A stretch of 48,992 nucleotides of DNA from Caulobacter sp. (GCA_030645575.1 JAUSMJ010000011.1:1-48992); one strand, 5' to 3'; counted from the stretch's first letter, positions 5,222 to 16,661 are shown. Translations and numbers: made by a program. Notes: generated from the sequence alone by a model not told the origin.

Positions 5222-7432
5222 CTAATAGGGGATCGGCTCGCCGGACGGCAGCCGGGGCATTTCCGGCCTCGGCGGCTCGGCCGGCGAGGGCGGCGTCTCC
5301 GGCTCCAGCGCCGGCTCCAGCGAGTCCGCGGCCCGGGCGAAGTCGGACGCCAGGTCGCCGTAGAACGGATTGCGCGGGTCGGCCAGTTCCTCGGGCACGG
5401 GATCGGGCATCAGCCAGTCGAAGTCGCGGGCCGGCAGGCCTTCGTGGGCGACGATCATGAACCGGCGCCAGATGCTGGCCGGCAGGGTGCCGCCGGCGAC
5501 ATGGTTCATCGGCCGGTCGTCGTCGTTGCCAAGCCAGACCCCGGCGGTCAGGTCGGGCGTGAAGCCGACGAACCAGGCGTCGCGCCAGTTCTGGCTGGTG
5601 CCGGTCTTGCCGGCGGCCGGGCGCCCGAAGGCCGCCCGCGTGCCGGTGCCCCGCTCGATCACGCCCTTCATCATGTTGACCATCATCGAGGCCTTGGCGA
5701 TGTCGTAGACGGGCGTGCCCGCGCCGCTCGGCGCGTGGACATAGACCTGTTCCCCGCCGACGGTGACGATGCTCTCGATGATGTAGGGCGTGCGCCGCTG
5801 GCCGCCCTGCTGGAACACCTGGAAGGCCCCGACCAGCTGCAGCAGCGACACCTCGTAGGAGCCGAGCGCCACCGACAGGTCCGGACTGGCCGGGATGGTC
5901 GACAGGCCGAAGCGCCGGGCCAGCTCGCCCATGGCCGCGCCGCCGACCTCCTGGCCCAGCTTGGCCGCCACGGTGTTGATCGATTTGGCCAGCGCCGTCT
6001 CGATGGTCACCGGACCGGCGTAGCCGCCGCCGTAGTTCTCGGGCGCCCATTCGCCGAACTTGACCGGCCCATCGACCCGCTGGTCGGTCGGCAGGACGCC
6101 CTTTTCCAGCGCCGCGGCATAGACGAACGGCTTGAACGTCGAGCCCGGCTGGCGCCGCGCCTGGACCGCGCGGTTGAATGGCGACTCGTTGAAATCGGCG
6201 CCCCCGACCATGGCCCGGATGGCCCCGTCGTTGCCAAGCGCCAGCAGGGCCGCCTGGGTCGCCCCGGCCTTGGCCCCGTCGGCGCGCATCACCTCGCGGA
6301 CGATCTTGCCGCCGGCGGCCTGAAGGCGGGAATCGATGGTCAGCCGGACCACCAGGTCGGGCGCGTTCTGGCCGGCGATCCTGACCGCCGCGACCGTGGC
6401 GTAGTCGAGCACATAGCCAAGGTCGCCCTCGTCCTGCACGGCGCCGGGCGCCAGCTTCGGCGTATCGGCCAGGGCGGCCTGGTACTGGTCCTCGGTGATC
6501 CAGCGCTCGCGGCGCATGTTGGCCAGGATCAGCCGCTGGCGCTCCAGCGCTCCGGCCATGTTCTTCGTCAGAGCCAGCCGCGACGGCGCCTTGGGCAGGG
6601 CCGCCAGCAGCGCCGCCTCCGACAGGCTCATCTTCGCGGCCGGATGGCCGAAATAGGCCCGCGACGCGCCGTCGATGCCGTAGGTGTTGGCCCCGAAGAA
6701 GATGCGGTTGAGGTAGAGCTCGAGGATCTCGTCGCGGCTGAGCATCCGGTACAGGCGGCGGGCCATGACCGCCTCCTGCAGCTTGCGTTTAGCCGTCTGG
6801 TCGGGCGTGAGGAACAGGCCCTTGGCGATCTGCTGGGTGATGGTCGAACCGCCCTGGACGATCCGGCCGGCCCGCCAGTTGATCCAGGCGGCCCGGGCGA
6901 TGCCCTGCAGGTCGAGCGCCCCGTGCTGATAGAAGCGCCGGTCCTCGGCGGCCAGGAACGCCCGCGGCACGTACCCCGGCAGCTGGTCCAGGGTGATCCG
7001 CTCGCCATAGCGCGGGCCGCGCACGGCGATCTGAACGCCGCCGCTGTCCTGGAAGCGGATACCCGGCGCGCGGTTGACCGCGAACAGCGCCTCGCGGGCC
7101 GGCATCGGCGGCACGTCGGTGAGATACTTGCGCCAGATGTAGACGCCGCCGACCGTGGCGGTCAGCAGGCCGGTGATGAACAGGGTCAGCAGGGTGATCC
7201 ACACCCAGCGCAGCTTCGGCGAGGCGATCCAGGCGAAGACGGCGCCCAGGCTGAAGCCCTCGCCGGGCGCCCTGGGAGACTTGCGAGCCTTGGGCGGCTT
7301 CGGCGGCTTCGGGGCCTTCGGCGCCCTGGCCTTCCCGCCCGGTTTCGGCGCTTCGGGCTCGGGTTCTGGCTCCGGCCGCCGTTCAGGCGGCGGATCGAAA
7401 CTGTACGGCGGAAGGGACCAGTCGTCGCTCAA
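5222..7432 (-). CDS. Class A penicillin-binding protein (PBP1A-like)
   Basis: This 736-aa bifunctional enzyme polymerises and cross-links peptidoglycan in the periplasm. Residues 1-70 are a cytoplasmic Pro/Lys/Glu-rich tail (PEPEPEPEAPKPGG), and residues 76-98 are the membrane anchor. The GT51 glycosyltransferase carries EDRRFYQHG (163-171, catalytic Glu163), GGSTITQQIAKGLFL (194-208) and the segment RKLQEAVMARRL. The transpeptidase carries STFK (431-434, nucleophile Ser431), SIN (484-486) and KTGTS (609-613). All active-site motifs are present. The C-terminus is Pro/Glu-rich. The length is at the short end for PBP1A, suggesting a PbpC/Pbp1A-like paralogue without the OB-fold insert. It is transcribed divergently from the YcgN-like gene at 7487. 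Confidence 0.95.
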   Translation of the reverse strand: MSDDWSLPPYSFDPPPERRPEPEPEPEAPKPGGKARAPKAPKPPKPPKARKSPRAPGEGFSLGAVFAWIASPKLRWVWITLLTLFITGLLTATVGGVYIWRKYLTDVPPMPAREALFAVNRAPGIRFQDSGGVQIAVRGPRYGERITLDQLPGYVPRAFLAAEDRRFYQHGALDLQGIARAAWINWRAGRIVQGGSTITQQIAKGLFLTPDQTAKRKLQEAVMARRLYRMLSRDEILELYLNRIFFGANTYGIDGASRAYFGHPAAKMSLSEAALLAALPKAPSRLALTKNMAGALERQRLILANMRRERWITEDQYQAALADTPKLAPGAVQDEGDLGYVLDYATVAAVRIAGQNAPDLVVRLTIDSRLQAAGGKIVREVMRADGAKAGATQAALLALGNDGAIRAMVGGADFNESPFNRAVQARRQPGSTFKPFVYAAALEKGVLPTDQRVDGPVKFGEWAPENYGGGYAGPVTIETALAKSINTVAAKLGQEVGGAAMGELARRFGLSTIPASPDLSVALGSYEVSLLQLVGAFQVFQQGGQRRTPYIIESIVTVGGEQVYVHAPSGAGTPVYDIAKASMMVNMMKGVIERGTGTRAAFGRPAAGKTGTSQNWRDAWFVGFTPDLTAGVWLGNDDDRPMNHVAGGTLPASIWRRFMIVAHEGLPARDFDWLMPDPVPEELADPRNPFYGDLASDFARAADSLEPALEPETPPSPAEPPRPEMPRLPSGEPIPY

Positions 7433-7486
7433 AGCTGTGCCGTCGCGCTTGGGTTACTGCGTTCAAGGGTTTAGGACGCAAGCATC

Positions 7487-7963
7487 ATGCCGCGCAAACC
7501 CTTCTGGGAGATCAGGTCTCTCGCCGAGATGAGTCCCGCCGAGTGGGAGAGCCTATGCGATGGCTGCGGCCTTTGCTGCCTTGTTCGCTTCGAAGATGAA
7601 GACACCGGCGAGGTGGTCCCGACACGGGTGCACTGCAAGCTGTTCGATTCGCAGCTCTGCCGTTGCACCGACTACGAAAACCGCAAGCAGCACGTGCCGG
7701 ACTGCATCAAGCTGACGCCGGCCAACATCGAGCAGCTGGCCTGGATGCCGCCCAGCTGCGCCTATCGCCGGCTGGACGAGGGTCTGCCCCTTCCGGCCTG
7801 GCACCCGCTGATCACCGGCGATCCCGAGAGCGTGCACAAGGCCGGCGTCTCGATCCGCGGCCAGACCCTCAACGAGGACGACCTGGATGAACCCGAAGAC
7901 GCCCTCCGCTACGCCGCCTGGGACCTCGACCTCGACAAGAGCGACGAGCCTTACGAGTCCTGA
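7487..7963 (+). CDS. YcgN/UPF0260 family cysteine-cluster protein
   Basis: This encodes 158 aa, the usual size for UPF0260. The signature LCDGCGLCCLVRFEDEDTGE gives C-x2-C-x2-CC near residue 24. It is followed by VHCKLFDSQLCRCTDYENR and VPDCIKLTP, which supply further cysteines. WMPPSCAYRRLDEGLPLPAW and HPLITGD are also family landmarks. The cysteine cluster is related to the YkgJ zinc- or iron-binding CxxCxxCC domain, but the biochemical role is not known. No signal peptide is present, so the protein is probably cytoplasmic. Its own promoter should lie in the 54-base gap to the divergent PBP gene. A long inverted repeat follows the stop codon and probably terminates transcription. Confidence 0.9.
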   Translation: MPRKPFWEIRSLAEMSPAEWESLCDGCGLCCLVRFEDEDTGEVVPTRVHCKLFDSQLCRCTDYENRKQHVPDCIKLTPANIEQLAWMPPSCAYRRLDEGLPLPAWHPLITGDPESVHKAGVSIRGQTLNEDDLDEPEDALRYAAWDLDLDKSDEPYES

Positions 7964-7965
7964 GC

Positions 7966-8125
7966 CCCTTCTCCCCTTGCGGGAGAAGGTGGCCAGCGAA
8001 GCAGGTCGGATGAGGGGTCGCCCGGAAGTATGCGGCCGGACGCCGGACGCCCGAGGCGGACACGACCCTCAACCCCTCATCCGTCGGCCTTCGGCCGCCA
8101 CCTTCTCCCGCAAGGGGAGAAGGGG
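7966..8125. repeat. Long inverted repeat (about 54-bp arms)
   Basis: The left arm 7966-8019 starts CCCCTTCTCCCCTTGCGGG. The right arm 8072-8125 is its near reverse complement and ends CCCGCAAGGGGAGAAGGGG. Within each arm are smaller hairpins. A shorter single copy of the same outer hairpin lies at 39518-39540. The element occupies most of the gap between the YcgN-like and ABC-F genes. Confidence 0.85.
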
Positions 8126-8198
8126 ATTCCGGCTTTCCCTTGCCGCGAAATAGGGGGATAGACGCCCCTCGATTTTCACCCAGTCTGAAATCTCCCCC

Positions 8199-9986
8199 AT
8201 GGCCGCCCCCATCCTCGCTCTCAAAGACGTGCGTCTCGCCGACGGCGCGACCATGCTGTTCGATGGGGTGGACCTGGCGCTCGAGCCGGGCGTCCGCGCC
8301 TCGCTGGTCGGGCGCAACGGGGCGGGCAAGTCGATGCTGCTGCGGATGCTGGCCGGCCAGATCCAGCCGGACGCGGGCGACCGCTTCGCCAGCCCCGGCG
8401 CGCGCATGGTGTTCGTGCCGCAGGAGCCGGTGATCAGCGGCGCGACCCTGCTGGACTACGCCACCGCCGGCGGCGCCCTGCCCCACGAGGCCGAGGCCGA
8501 GCTGATGGCCTTCGGCCTGGACCCGGCCAAGGGGACGCAAGGGCTGTCGGGCGGCGAGATCCGCCGCGCGGCCCTGTCGCGGGGCTTCGCCGAGGCGCCG
8601 GACGTGCTGCTGCTGGACGAGCCGACCAACCACCTGGACATCTTCGCCATCCAGACCCTTGAGGACCGGCTGGCCTCGACGCGCTGCGCCGGCCTGATCG
8701 TCAGCCACGACCGCGCCTTCCTCGAACGGGTCACGCGTCGCTGCTTCTGGCTGGAAAGCCGCAAGGTGCGCCGGCTGGACAAGGGCTTCGCGGCCTTCGA
8801 CGACTGGTCCGAACAGATCCTGCAGACCGAGGCCGACGAGTTCCGCCGCCTGAACAAGGCGCTGGAGCGCGAGCAGCACTGGCTCGAACGCGGCGTCACC
8901 GGCCGTCGCGCCCGCAACGAGGGCCGCCGCCGCCGCCTGATGGACATGCGCCAGCAGAAGGCCACCATCCTGCGGGAATCCCGCGGCCAGATGAGCATGG
9001 GCCTGGCCGCCGGCGACACCTCCGGCAAGCGGGTCGCCGAGGCCAGGGGCCTGTCGAAGGCCTTCGGCGAGCGGGTCATCGTCAAGGGCTTCTCGACGCG
9101 CATCCAGCGTGGCGACAGAGTCGCCATCGTCGGTCCCAACGGCGCGGGCAAGACCACCCTGGTCAAGCTGCTGCTGAGCGAGCTGCCGGCGGACGAGGGC
9201 GATATCAAGCTCGGGACCGGCCTGCAGATCGCCTACATCGACCAGGCGCGCGGCGAGTTGAAGGAGGGCCAGACCCTCTGGGACGTGCTGACCGACGGCG
9301 GCGGCGACCAGATCCTGGTCCGCGGCGTCCCGCGCCACGTCGCCGGCTACGCCAAGGAATTCCTGTTCCAGGACAAGCAGCTGCGCCAGCCGGTTTCCAG
9401 CCTGTCCGGCGGCGAGCGCAACCGCCTGCTGCTGGCCAAGGCGCTCGCCCGCCCGGCCAACCTGCTGGTGCTGGACGAGCCGACCAACGACCTGGACATG
9501 GAGACGCTGGACCTGCTCGAGGACCTGCTGGCCGACTTCGACGGCACCCTGATCCTGGTCAGCCACGACCGCGACTTCATCGACCGCCTGGCCAGCTCGA
9601 CCATCGCCCTCGACGGCCGCGGCAATGTCGTCGAGACGCCGGGCGGCTGGACCGACTTCCTGGGGCAGAACCCGGGCTTCTTCGAGGACCGCAATCCCGG
9701 CGGGGCCAAAGCCGTCTCATCGCAGAAGGCCGGGTCGAAAAAGCCCGCCGCCAAGCTGACCTACAAGGACCAGCGTCGGCTGGAAGAGCTCGACGCCCTG
9801 GTCCACCGCCTGCCGGACGAGATCGCCAGGCTGGAGGCCGCCCTCGCCGACCCGGCCCTCTACAGCCGCGATCCGGCCGGCTTCGACAAGATCATGAAGG
9901 CCGGCGAAAAAGCCCGCGCCGACCTCGCCGCCGCCGAGGACGAGTGGCTGGCCATGGAGGAGAAGCGCGAGGCGCTGGGCGGCTGA
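8199..9986 (+). CDS. uup: ABC-F family ATPase, Uup type
   Basis: This encodes 595 aa with two ABC domains and no membrane segments, so it is a cytosolic ABC-F protein rather than a transporter. Walker A sequences are GRNGAGKS (38-45) and GPNGAGKT (about 312). The signatures LSGGEIRRAALSRGF and [16 protein letters not shown] are each followed by [12 protein letters not shown] and [12 protein letters not shown]. The inter-domain linker carries the charged EREQHWLERGVTGRRARNEG helix. The last roughly 80 residues form a Lys/Glu coiled coil (TYKDQRRLEELDALVHRLP), the C-terminal domain that separates Uup from EttA. Uup is linked to ribosome function and to transposon precise excision in E. coli. 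It is a single gene preceded by a long inverted repeat. Confidence 0.92.
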   Translation: MAAPILALKDVRLADGATMLFDGVDLALEPGVRASLVGRNGAGKSMLLRMLAGQIQPDAGDRFASPGARMVFVPQEPVISGATLLDYATAGGALPHEAEAELMAFGLDPAKGTQGLSGGEIRRAALSRGFAEAPDVLLLDEPTNHLDIFAIQTLEDRLASTRCAGLIVSHDRAFLERVTRRCFWLESRKVRRLDKGFAAFDDWSEQILQTEADEFRRLNKALEREQHWLERGVTGRRARNEGRRRRLMDMRQQKATILRESRGQMSMGLAAGDTSGKRVAEARGLSKAFGERVIVKGFSTRIQRGDRVAIVGPNGAGKTTLVKLLLSELPADEGDIKLGTGLQIAYIDQARGELKEGQTLWDVLTDGGGDQILVRGVPRHVAGYAKEFLFQDKQLRQPVSSLSGGERNRLLLAKALARPANLLVLDEPTNDLDMETLDLLEDLLADFDGTLILVSHDRDFIDRLASSTIALDGRGNVVETPGGWTDFLGQNPGFFEDRNPGGAKAVSSQKAGSKKPAAKLTYKDQRRLEELDALVHRLPDEIARLEAALADPALYSRDPAGFDKIMKAGEKARADLAAAEDEWLAMEEKREALGG

Positions 9987-9987
9987 C

Positions 9988-10350
9988 CTACGAGATCGCC
10001 GCCGGGCTCAGCCACACCGCGCAGATGGCGAACAACGCCGCCACGGCCAGCGCCGCCCACCGTCGCCGCAGGCCCCAGAGAATCCATCCGCCGATCGGCA
10101 GGACGGCCATCGCGGCATAGAGCGCGAGGAAGGTCGTCGCCGTCCGGCCGTCCGCCGCCCCGGTCGCCCCGCCGCCGATGATGGCCATCGCCGCCGGCAG
10201 CAGGGTGTAGAGCATCGCCGCGCCGATCAGGGTCGCGGAGAACAGCACCGTCCCGATCCAGTGCCCCTGATACGACGGGACGAAATAGACCTCGTGAGCG
10301 GCCCTCATCACGCGTCGCCGCGCCTCTTCCGCGTCCGGATCTGCCTGCAT
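9988..10350 (-). CDS. Small integral membrane protein, unknown function
   Basis: This encodes 120 aa. After a charged N-terminus (DPDAEEARRRVMRAAHEVYF) there are about three hydrophobic segments: WIGTVLFSATLIGAAMLYTL, then TFLALYAAMAVLPIGGWILW, then WAALAVAALFAICAVWLSPA. Positive residues between the last two (GLRRRW) suggest a cytoplasmic loop. I do not recognise a family. It converges on the uup gene, with only one base between the stop codons. Upstream lies a block containing the GTCCC-TT-GGGAC palindromes. Coding potential is supported by the consistent hydrophobicity pattern and third-position GC bias, but the product is hypothetical. Confidence 0.6.
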   Translation of the reverse strand: MQADPDAEEARRRVMRAAHEVYFVPSYQGHWIGTVLFSATLIGAAMLYTLLPAAMAIIGGGATGAADGRTATTFLALYAAMAVLPIGGWILWGLRRRWAALAVAALFAICAVWLSPAAIS

Positions 10351-10507
10351 GACGCGCCCTCCCGCGTCCGGCGTAGCTTACGACGGTCCTGGCATCAACG
10401 CCGGAGGCCGGCAACGCCCCTTCGCCGGGGTGGCGCTGGCCGCCGCGGAGACGGTCCCGGATGTGCGGACGGGATCGGCGGATATGGCGCTTTCGACTGG
10501 CCTTCCT

Positions 10508-10575
10508 GTCCCTTGGGACTGGATGGCCAGGCCCCTTTCGCGCTGACGGGGGCGGGACAAGCAGTCCCAAGGGAC
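10508..10575. repeat. Paired 12-bp palindromes (GTCCCTTGGGAC family), site 1
   Basis: GTCCCTTGGGAC at 10508-10519 and GTCCCAAGGGAC at 10564-10575 are perfect or near-perfect palindromes 44 bases apart. The same pair occurs at 12881-12941 and 13031-13091. The 279-base gap 10351-10629 holds nothing else recognisable. Confidence 0.8.
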
Positions 10576-10629
10576 AGCTTGTCCTGGGTCGCCGGCGGCC
10601 GCTTCACGCATGGGCGCGGACGGGCGGGT

Positions 10630-12774
<2,145 letters not shown>

Positions 12775-12880
12775 GGTGACACGGAACCGCCGCGCCCTTC
12801 AGAGAGGCCGCGCGACCATCTGGGGGCAGAGCGATTTCAGATTGGTGAATCGCGGCGCGGCGCCGCGCCCTTGACTGGCT

Positions 12881-12941
12881 GTCCCTTGGGACCGCTTGTC
12901 CTGTCACCGCCCGGGCGGCGGCCTATCCAGTCCCGAGGGAC
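12881..12941. repeat. Paired palindromes (GTCCCTTGGGAC family), site 2
   Basis: GTCCCTTGGGAC (12881-12892) and GTCCCGAGGGAC (12930-12941) are joined by a spacer that recurs almost exactly at site 3 (gtcctgtcaccgccc). The second palindrome extends to CTATCC...GGATAG. Confidence 0.85.
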
Positions 12942-12960
12942 AGGATAGGCGGTCCCGCGC

Positions 12961-13015
12961 CTAGGCCGCCTTGCCGAAGCTCAGGCCTTCGTAGCGACGC
13001 AGGTGGTGATCGACC
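12961..13015 (-). pseudogene. Duplicated 3' end of an acyl-CoA dehydrogenase gene
   Basis: The minus strand encodes VDHHLRRYEGLSFGKAA followed by TAG. It matches the real C-terminus of the gene ending at 13111 (VDHHLRRYETLSFGKAA, TAA), with one amino-acid change and several silent changes. It has no start or body. It is separated from the intact gene end by one palindromic element, so the unit of element plus gene end appears to be tandemly duplicated. Confidence 0.85.
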
Positions 13016-13020
13016 GGGAC

Positions 13021-13098
13021 AGGACTAGCTGTCCCTTGGGACTGCTAGTCCTGTCACCGCCCAGGCGGCAGCCTATCCAGTCCCGAGGGACAGGATAG
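13021..13098. repeat. Paired palindromes (GTCCCTTGGGAC family), site 3
   Basis: The first palindrome extends AGGACTAGC...GCTAGTCCT around GTCCCTTGGGAC (13021-13052). The second extends CTATCC...GGATAG around GTCCCGAGGGAC (13073-13098). It starts just after the duplicated gene end and finishes 12 bases before the true stop codon of the acyl-CoA dehydrogenase. Confidence 0.85.
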
Positions 13099-13110
13099 CC
13101 TGGCCAGCGC

Positions 13111-14253
13111 TTACGCCGCCTTGCCGAAGCTCAGCGTCTCATAGCGGCGCAGGTGGTGATCGACCGAGCCGTAGAGGCCCTCGATCATCGTCGCGCGCTT
13201 GAAGTAGTGGCCGATGGCCAGTTCGTCGGTCATGCCCATGCCGCCGTGGATCTGGATGGCGTTCTGGCCGACGAACTTGCAGGCCTTGCCGATCTGCACC
13301 TTGGCGGCGCTGACGGCCTTGGCCCGCTCGGCGTCATCGGTCAGCTTGATGGTCGCCATATAGGTCATCGACACCGACTGCTCGACGTTCATGAACATGT
13401 CGACCATGCGGTGCTGCAGCACCTGGAAACTGGCGATCGGCACGCCGAACTGCTTGCGCTGGCGGGCGTATTCGAGGGTGCCGGTGTGCAGCTGGCGCAT
13501 CGCGCCGACCGCTTCGGCGCAGGCCGCGGCCGTCGCCTCGTCGAGCACCTTCTCGACCAGCGGCAGGCCCGCGCCCTCGACGCCGATCAGGGCGTCGGCG
13601 CCGACCGAGACGTTCTCGAAATAGACTTCCGAGGCGCGCTGGCCGTCGACCGTGGGATAGTCGCGGGTGACCACGCCCTTGGCGGTCTTGTCGACGATGA
13701 ACACCGAGACGCCGTCCGTGTCGCGTTGGCCGCCCGAGGTGCGGGCGGTGACGATCAGGTGGGTCGCCCAGGGGGCGCCGATGACCACCGCCTTGTGGCC
13801 GTTGAGCACGTAGCCGGCGCCGTCCTTCTTGGCCGTGGTCTTCAGGTCCGACCAGGTGTAGCGGCCCTGCGGCTCGGCATAGGCGAAGGCGATGATCGTC
13901 TTGCCCTCGATGATGCCGCCGATCAGGTCGGCGGCGCCCGCGTAGCCGCTGTGCTTGAGGAAGCCGCCGCCGATCACCACGGTGCCGAGATAGGGCTCGA
14001 CCACCAGGGCTTTGCCGAACTCTTCCATGACGATCATGTTCTCGATCGCGCCGCCGCCAAGGCCGCCCAGCTCTTCGGAGAACGGCGCGCCGAGGATGCC
14101 CAGCTCGTTGGCGAAGGCCTCCCAGATCGCAGGGTCACGGCCGGCTTCCGACGTGATCATCTTGCGACGCTTGTCGAAGTCGTACTTGTCCTGGAGGAAG
14201 CTGGCGACCGTGTCGCGCAGCATGGACTGTTCTTCGGTGAAATTGAAATCCAT
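13111..14253 (-). CDS. Acyl-CoA dehydrogenase, small partner of a pair
   Basis: This encodes 380 aa of the FAD-dependent acyl-CoA dehydrogenase fold: an N-terminal helical domain (MDFNFTEEQSMLRDTVASFL), a mid beta domain (AFAYAEPQGRYTWSDLKTTA, then VIGAPWATHLIVTART), and a C-terminal helical domain with RQRKQFGVPIASFQVLQHRM and IQIHGGMGMTDELAIGHYFK. It would oxidise an acyl-CoA to the enoyl-CoA and pass electrons to ETF. It is separated from the upstream 400-aa dehydrogenase by 36 bases on the same strand. Such adjacent unequal pairs form alpha2-beta2 enzymes in steroid and branched-chain catabolism, so a heteromer is inferred here. The substrate is unknown. Its last 17 codons are duplicated just downstream. 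Confidence 0.92.
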   Translation of the reverse strand: MDFNFTEEQSMLRDTVASFLQDKYDFDKRRKMITSEAGRDPAIWEAFANELGILGAPFSEELGGLGGGAIENMIVMEEFGKALVVEPYLGTVVIGGGFLKHSGYAGAADLIGGIIEGKTIIAFAYAEPQGRYTWSDLKTTAKKDGAGYVLNGHKAVVIGAPWATHLIVTARTSGGQRDTDGVSVFIVDKTAKGVVTRDYPTVDGQRASEVYFENVSVGADALIGVEGAGLPLVEKVLDEATAAACAEAVGAMRQLHTGTLEYARQRKQFGVPIASFQVLQHRMVDMFMNVEQSVSMTYMATIKLTDDAERAKAVSAAKVQIGKACKFVGQNAIQIHGGMGMTDELAIGHYFKRATMIEGLYGSVDHHLRRYETLSFGKAA

Positions 14254-14289
14254 GGGGCGTCCCTGACGTGTTCTGATTGGGGGCGAGGC

Positions 14290-15492
<1,203 letters not shown>

Positions 15493-15572
15493 ATGTGGCT
15501 CCCGGGGCGGCCTCTCGAGGGGCCGTTGCGTGTCGGGGGCGACTATAGGGGTCGAACAGTTGTTTGGAAAGA

Positions 15573-15586
15573 TGACGCTAGCGTCA
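15573..15586. promoter_or_regulatory. Perfect palindrome TGACGCTAGCGTCA, candidate operator
   Basis: This is a 14-bp perfect inverted repeat about 80 bases before the acyl-CoA dehydrogenase start. On the minus strand TTGACG overlaps it, so a bound repressor would cover a possible -35 box. TetR- or MerR-type regulators of acyl-CoA catabolism use sites of this size. The regulator itself is not in the window. Confidence 0.55.
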
Positions 15587-15746
15587 ACGTAAAGTTGGGG
15601 CCCTAAAGAACGCAAACCTCGCAGCACTCCTGAAGCGGGGCGTTCGCGTTCGCGGCTCGAAGCCTAGCAGTGCGGGGGCACGTAAGAAAGAAGACGAATC
15701 GCGAGCGAACAAAGAAGGGGCGCGAGCGGAGTCAAGGGGTGAAACA

Positions 15747-15774
15747 TTGACTTTTCACGATGAATCGGTATAGC
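15747..15774 (+). promoter_or_regulatory. Sigma70-like promoter for a candidate small RNA
   Basis: TTGACT (15747-15752) and TATAGC (15769-15774) are separated by 16 bases, close to the housekeeping consensus. This is rare in this GC-rich window. No open reading frame follows before a terminator at 15822-15855. Confidence 0.5.
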
Positions 15775-15780
15775 TGAGGC

Positions 15781-15855
15781 GTAGTCTGAAACTGGGCACA
15801 ACCTAGAAGTAGGACCGCACCGGGGAGAGGTTAACGCCTCTCCCCCCTTCTTCCT
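15781..15855 (+). ncRNA. Candidate small RNA with intrinsic terminator
   Basis: A roughly 70-base transcript is predicted from the promoter at 15747-15774. It would contain a small stem CCTA-GAAG-TAGG (15802-15813) and end in a strong hairpin, GGGGAGAGG (15822-15830) pairing with CCTCTCCCC (15837-15845) around ttaacg. A pyrimidine-rich tail, ccttcttcct, follows. No known RNA family is recognised. The hairpin touches the stop of the converging DUF3800 gene and may simply terminate it. The rest of the 361-base gap 15493-15853 holds only the palindrome at 15573 and otherwise nothing seen. Confidence 0.4.
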
Positions 15856-16615
15856 ACAGCACCACAATGCCGAAGCCGTTGAATTGGCTGGCCCTCTTGT
15901 TGAGGATCGAGTCAAGGCGGTTGAGGTAGTGCACTGCTCCGCGCTTCTTGATGTAAGCGCACGGGGCGTGCTTCTGGAGGAGGAAATAGGCGCAAACGTC
16001 AGCGGCTTGAATCATGTAGCTATCGCGAGAGTCTTTCCCGAATGCGTCTTCGACGATTCGAACCATTGGAATGTCGCGATAACCTGGGCCCGCGTGCTGT
16101 TGGTTCGGAACCGGATTGTAGGCACCGATCCGCCGGATGAGTCTTCGAAGTTTTTCGCCCTCAGTGTTGTCTGTAATGACCAGACCCTTGTCGGCCTTGT
16201 GGCCGCCGGGAAAATTGCCATAGCCGATCGTATTATCGAACCGTTGGAGCAGGGCGCGCCAAGCGTTGTCGAATACATCGTAGTCGGCAGCTTTTCCGGT
16301 CTTATCGACCATCACGTTTGTAATCGAAATGAAATCGATCTTTGCCAACTCATCGAGCTGGTTTCGAAGGATCGACAATCTCTGGTTCTTGGAAATCCCC
16401 GGAGCGGGCGGCGACCGAACGTACTCCGACGAGTGAATTTCCGTTCGGACGGGAAGACCGTATACCCCCTTTAGCGTCTTCCGAAATGCGAGCAGGTGAT
16501 CGTGAAGGTCCCGCCAACGACTTTCGTGAACAATGATTCCGGACAAGGCAAAGTAGCGTGTGGGGGAATTGATGAGACCGCTGTCCCCGCTCTCGTCCAC
16601 ATACATGATGTACAT
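15854..16615 (-). CDS. DUF3800 domain protein
   Basis: From ATG 16615 (MYIMYVDESGDSGLINSPTR) the product is 253 aa. The opening YVDESGDSG is the DUF3800 signature, whose aspartates resemble the first strand of an RNase H-like fold. Downstream are YFALSGIIVHESRWRDLHDH, IDFISITNVMVDKTG, ADKGLVITDNTEGEKLRRLI and the late SYMIQAADVCAYFLLQKHAP, where the AADVCAY motif with its Asp is typical. DUF3800 proteins are widespread on mobile and defence-associated DNA, but their activity is not proven. The region is less GC-rich than its surroundings, which supports acquisition by transfer. Longer starts upstream are rejected because they overlap the small gene at 16662 and lack coding character. Confidence 0.85.
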   Translation of the reverse strand: MYIMYVDESGDSGLINSPTRYFALSGIIVHESRWRDLHDHLLAFRKTLKGVYGLPVRTEIHSSEYVRSPPAPGISKNQRLSILRNQLDELAKIDFISITNVMVDKTGKAADYDVFDNAWRALLQRFDNTIGYGNFPGGHKADKGLVITDNTEGEKLRRLIRRIGAYNPVPNQQHAGPGYRDIPMVRIVEDAFGKDSRDSYMIQAADVCAYFLLQKHAPCAYIKKRGAVHYLNRLDSILNKRASQFNGFGIVVL

Positions 16616-16661
16616 GCGAAGCGTGTTATCATGCCGTTGCTCCCGGCCCAATGGTGAAGCA

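Noticed and set aside
5171..7474. Plus-strand open frame of 767 codons opposite the penicillin-binding protein
   Set aside because: Antisense of an enzyme with all active-site motifs.
15493..15627. 45-residue N-terminal extension of the 400-aa acyl-CoA dehydrogenase
   Set aside because: It crosses the operator-like palindrome and shows no family similarity. MNLEFSPEDLAF is the usual start of such proteins.
15600..15850. Possible tRNA or attachment site next to the low-GC island
   Set aside because: No cloverleaf or TTCGAATC-type arm could be built, and no direct repeat was found at the island's other end.
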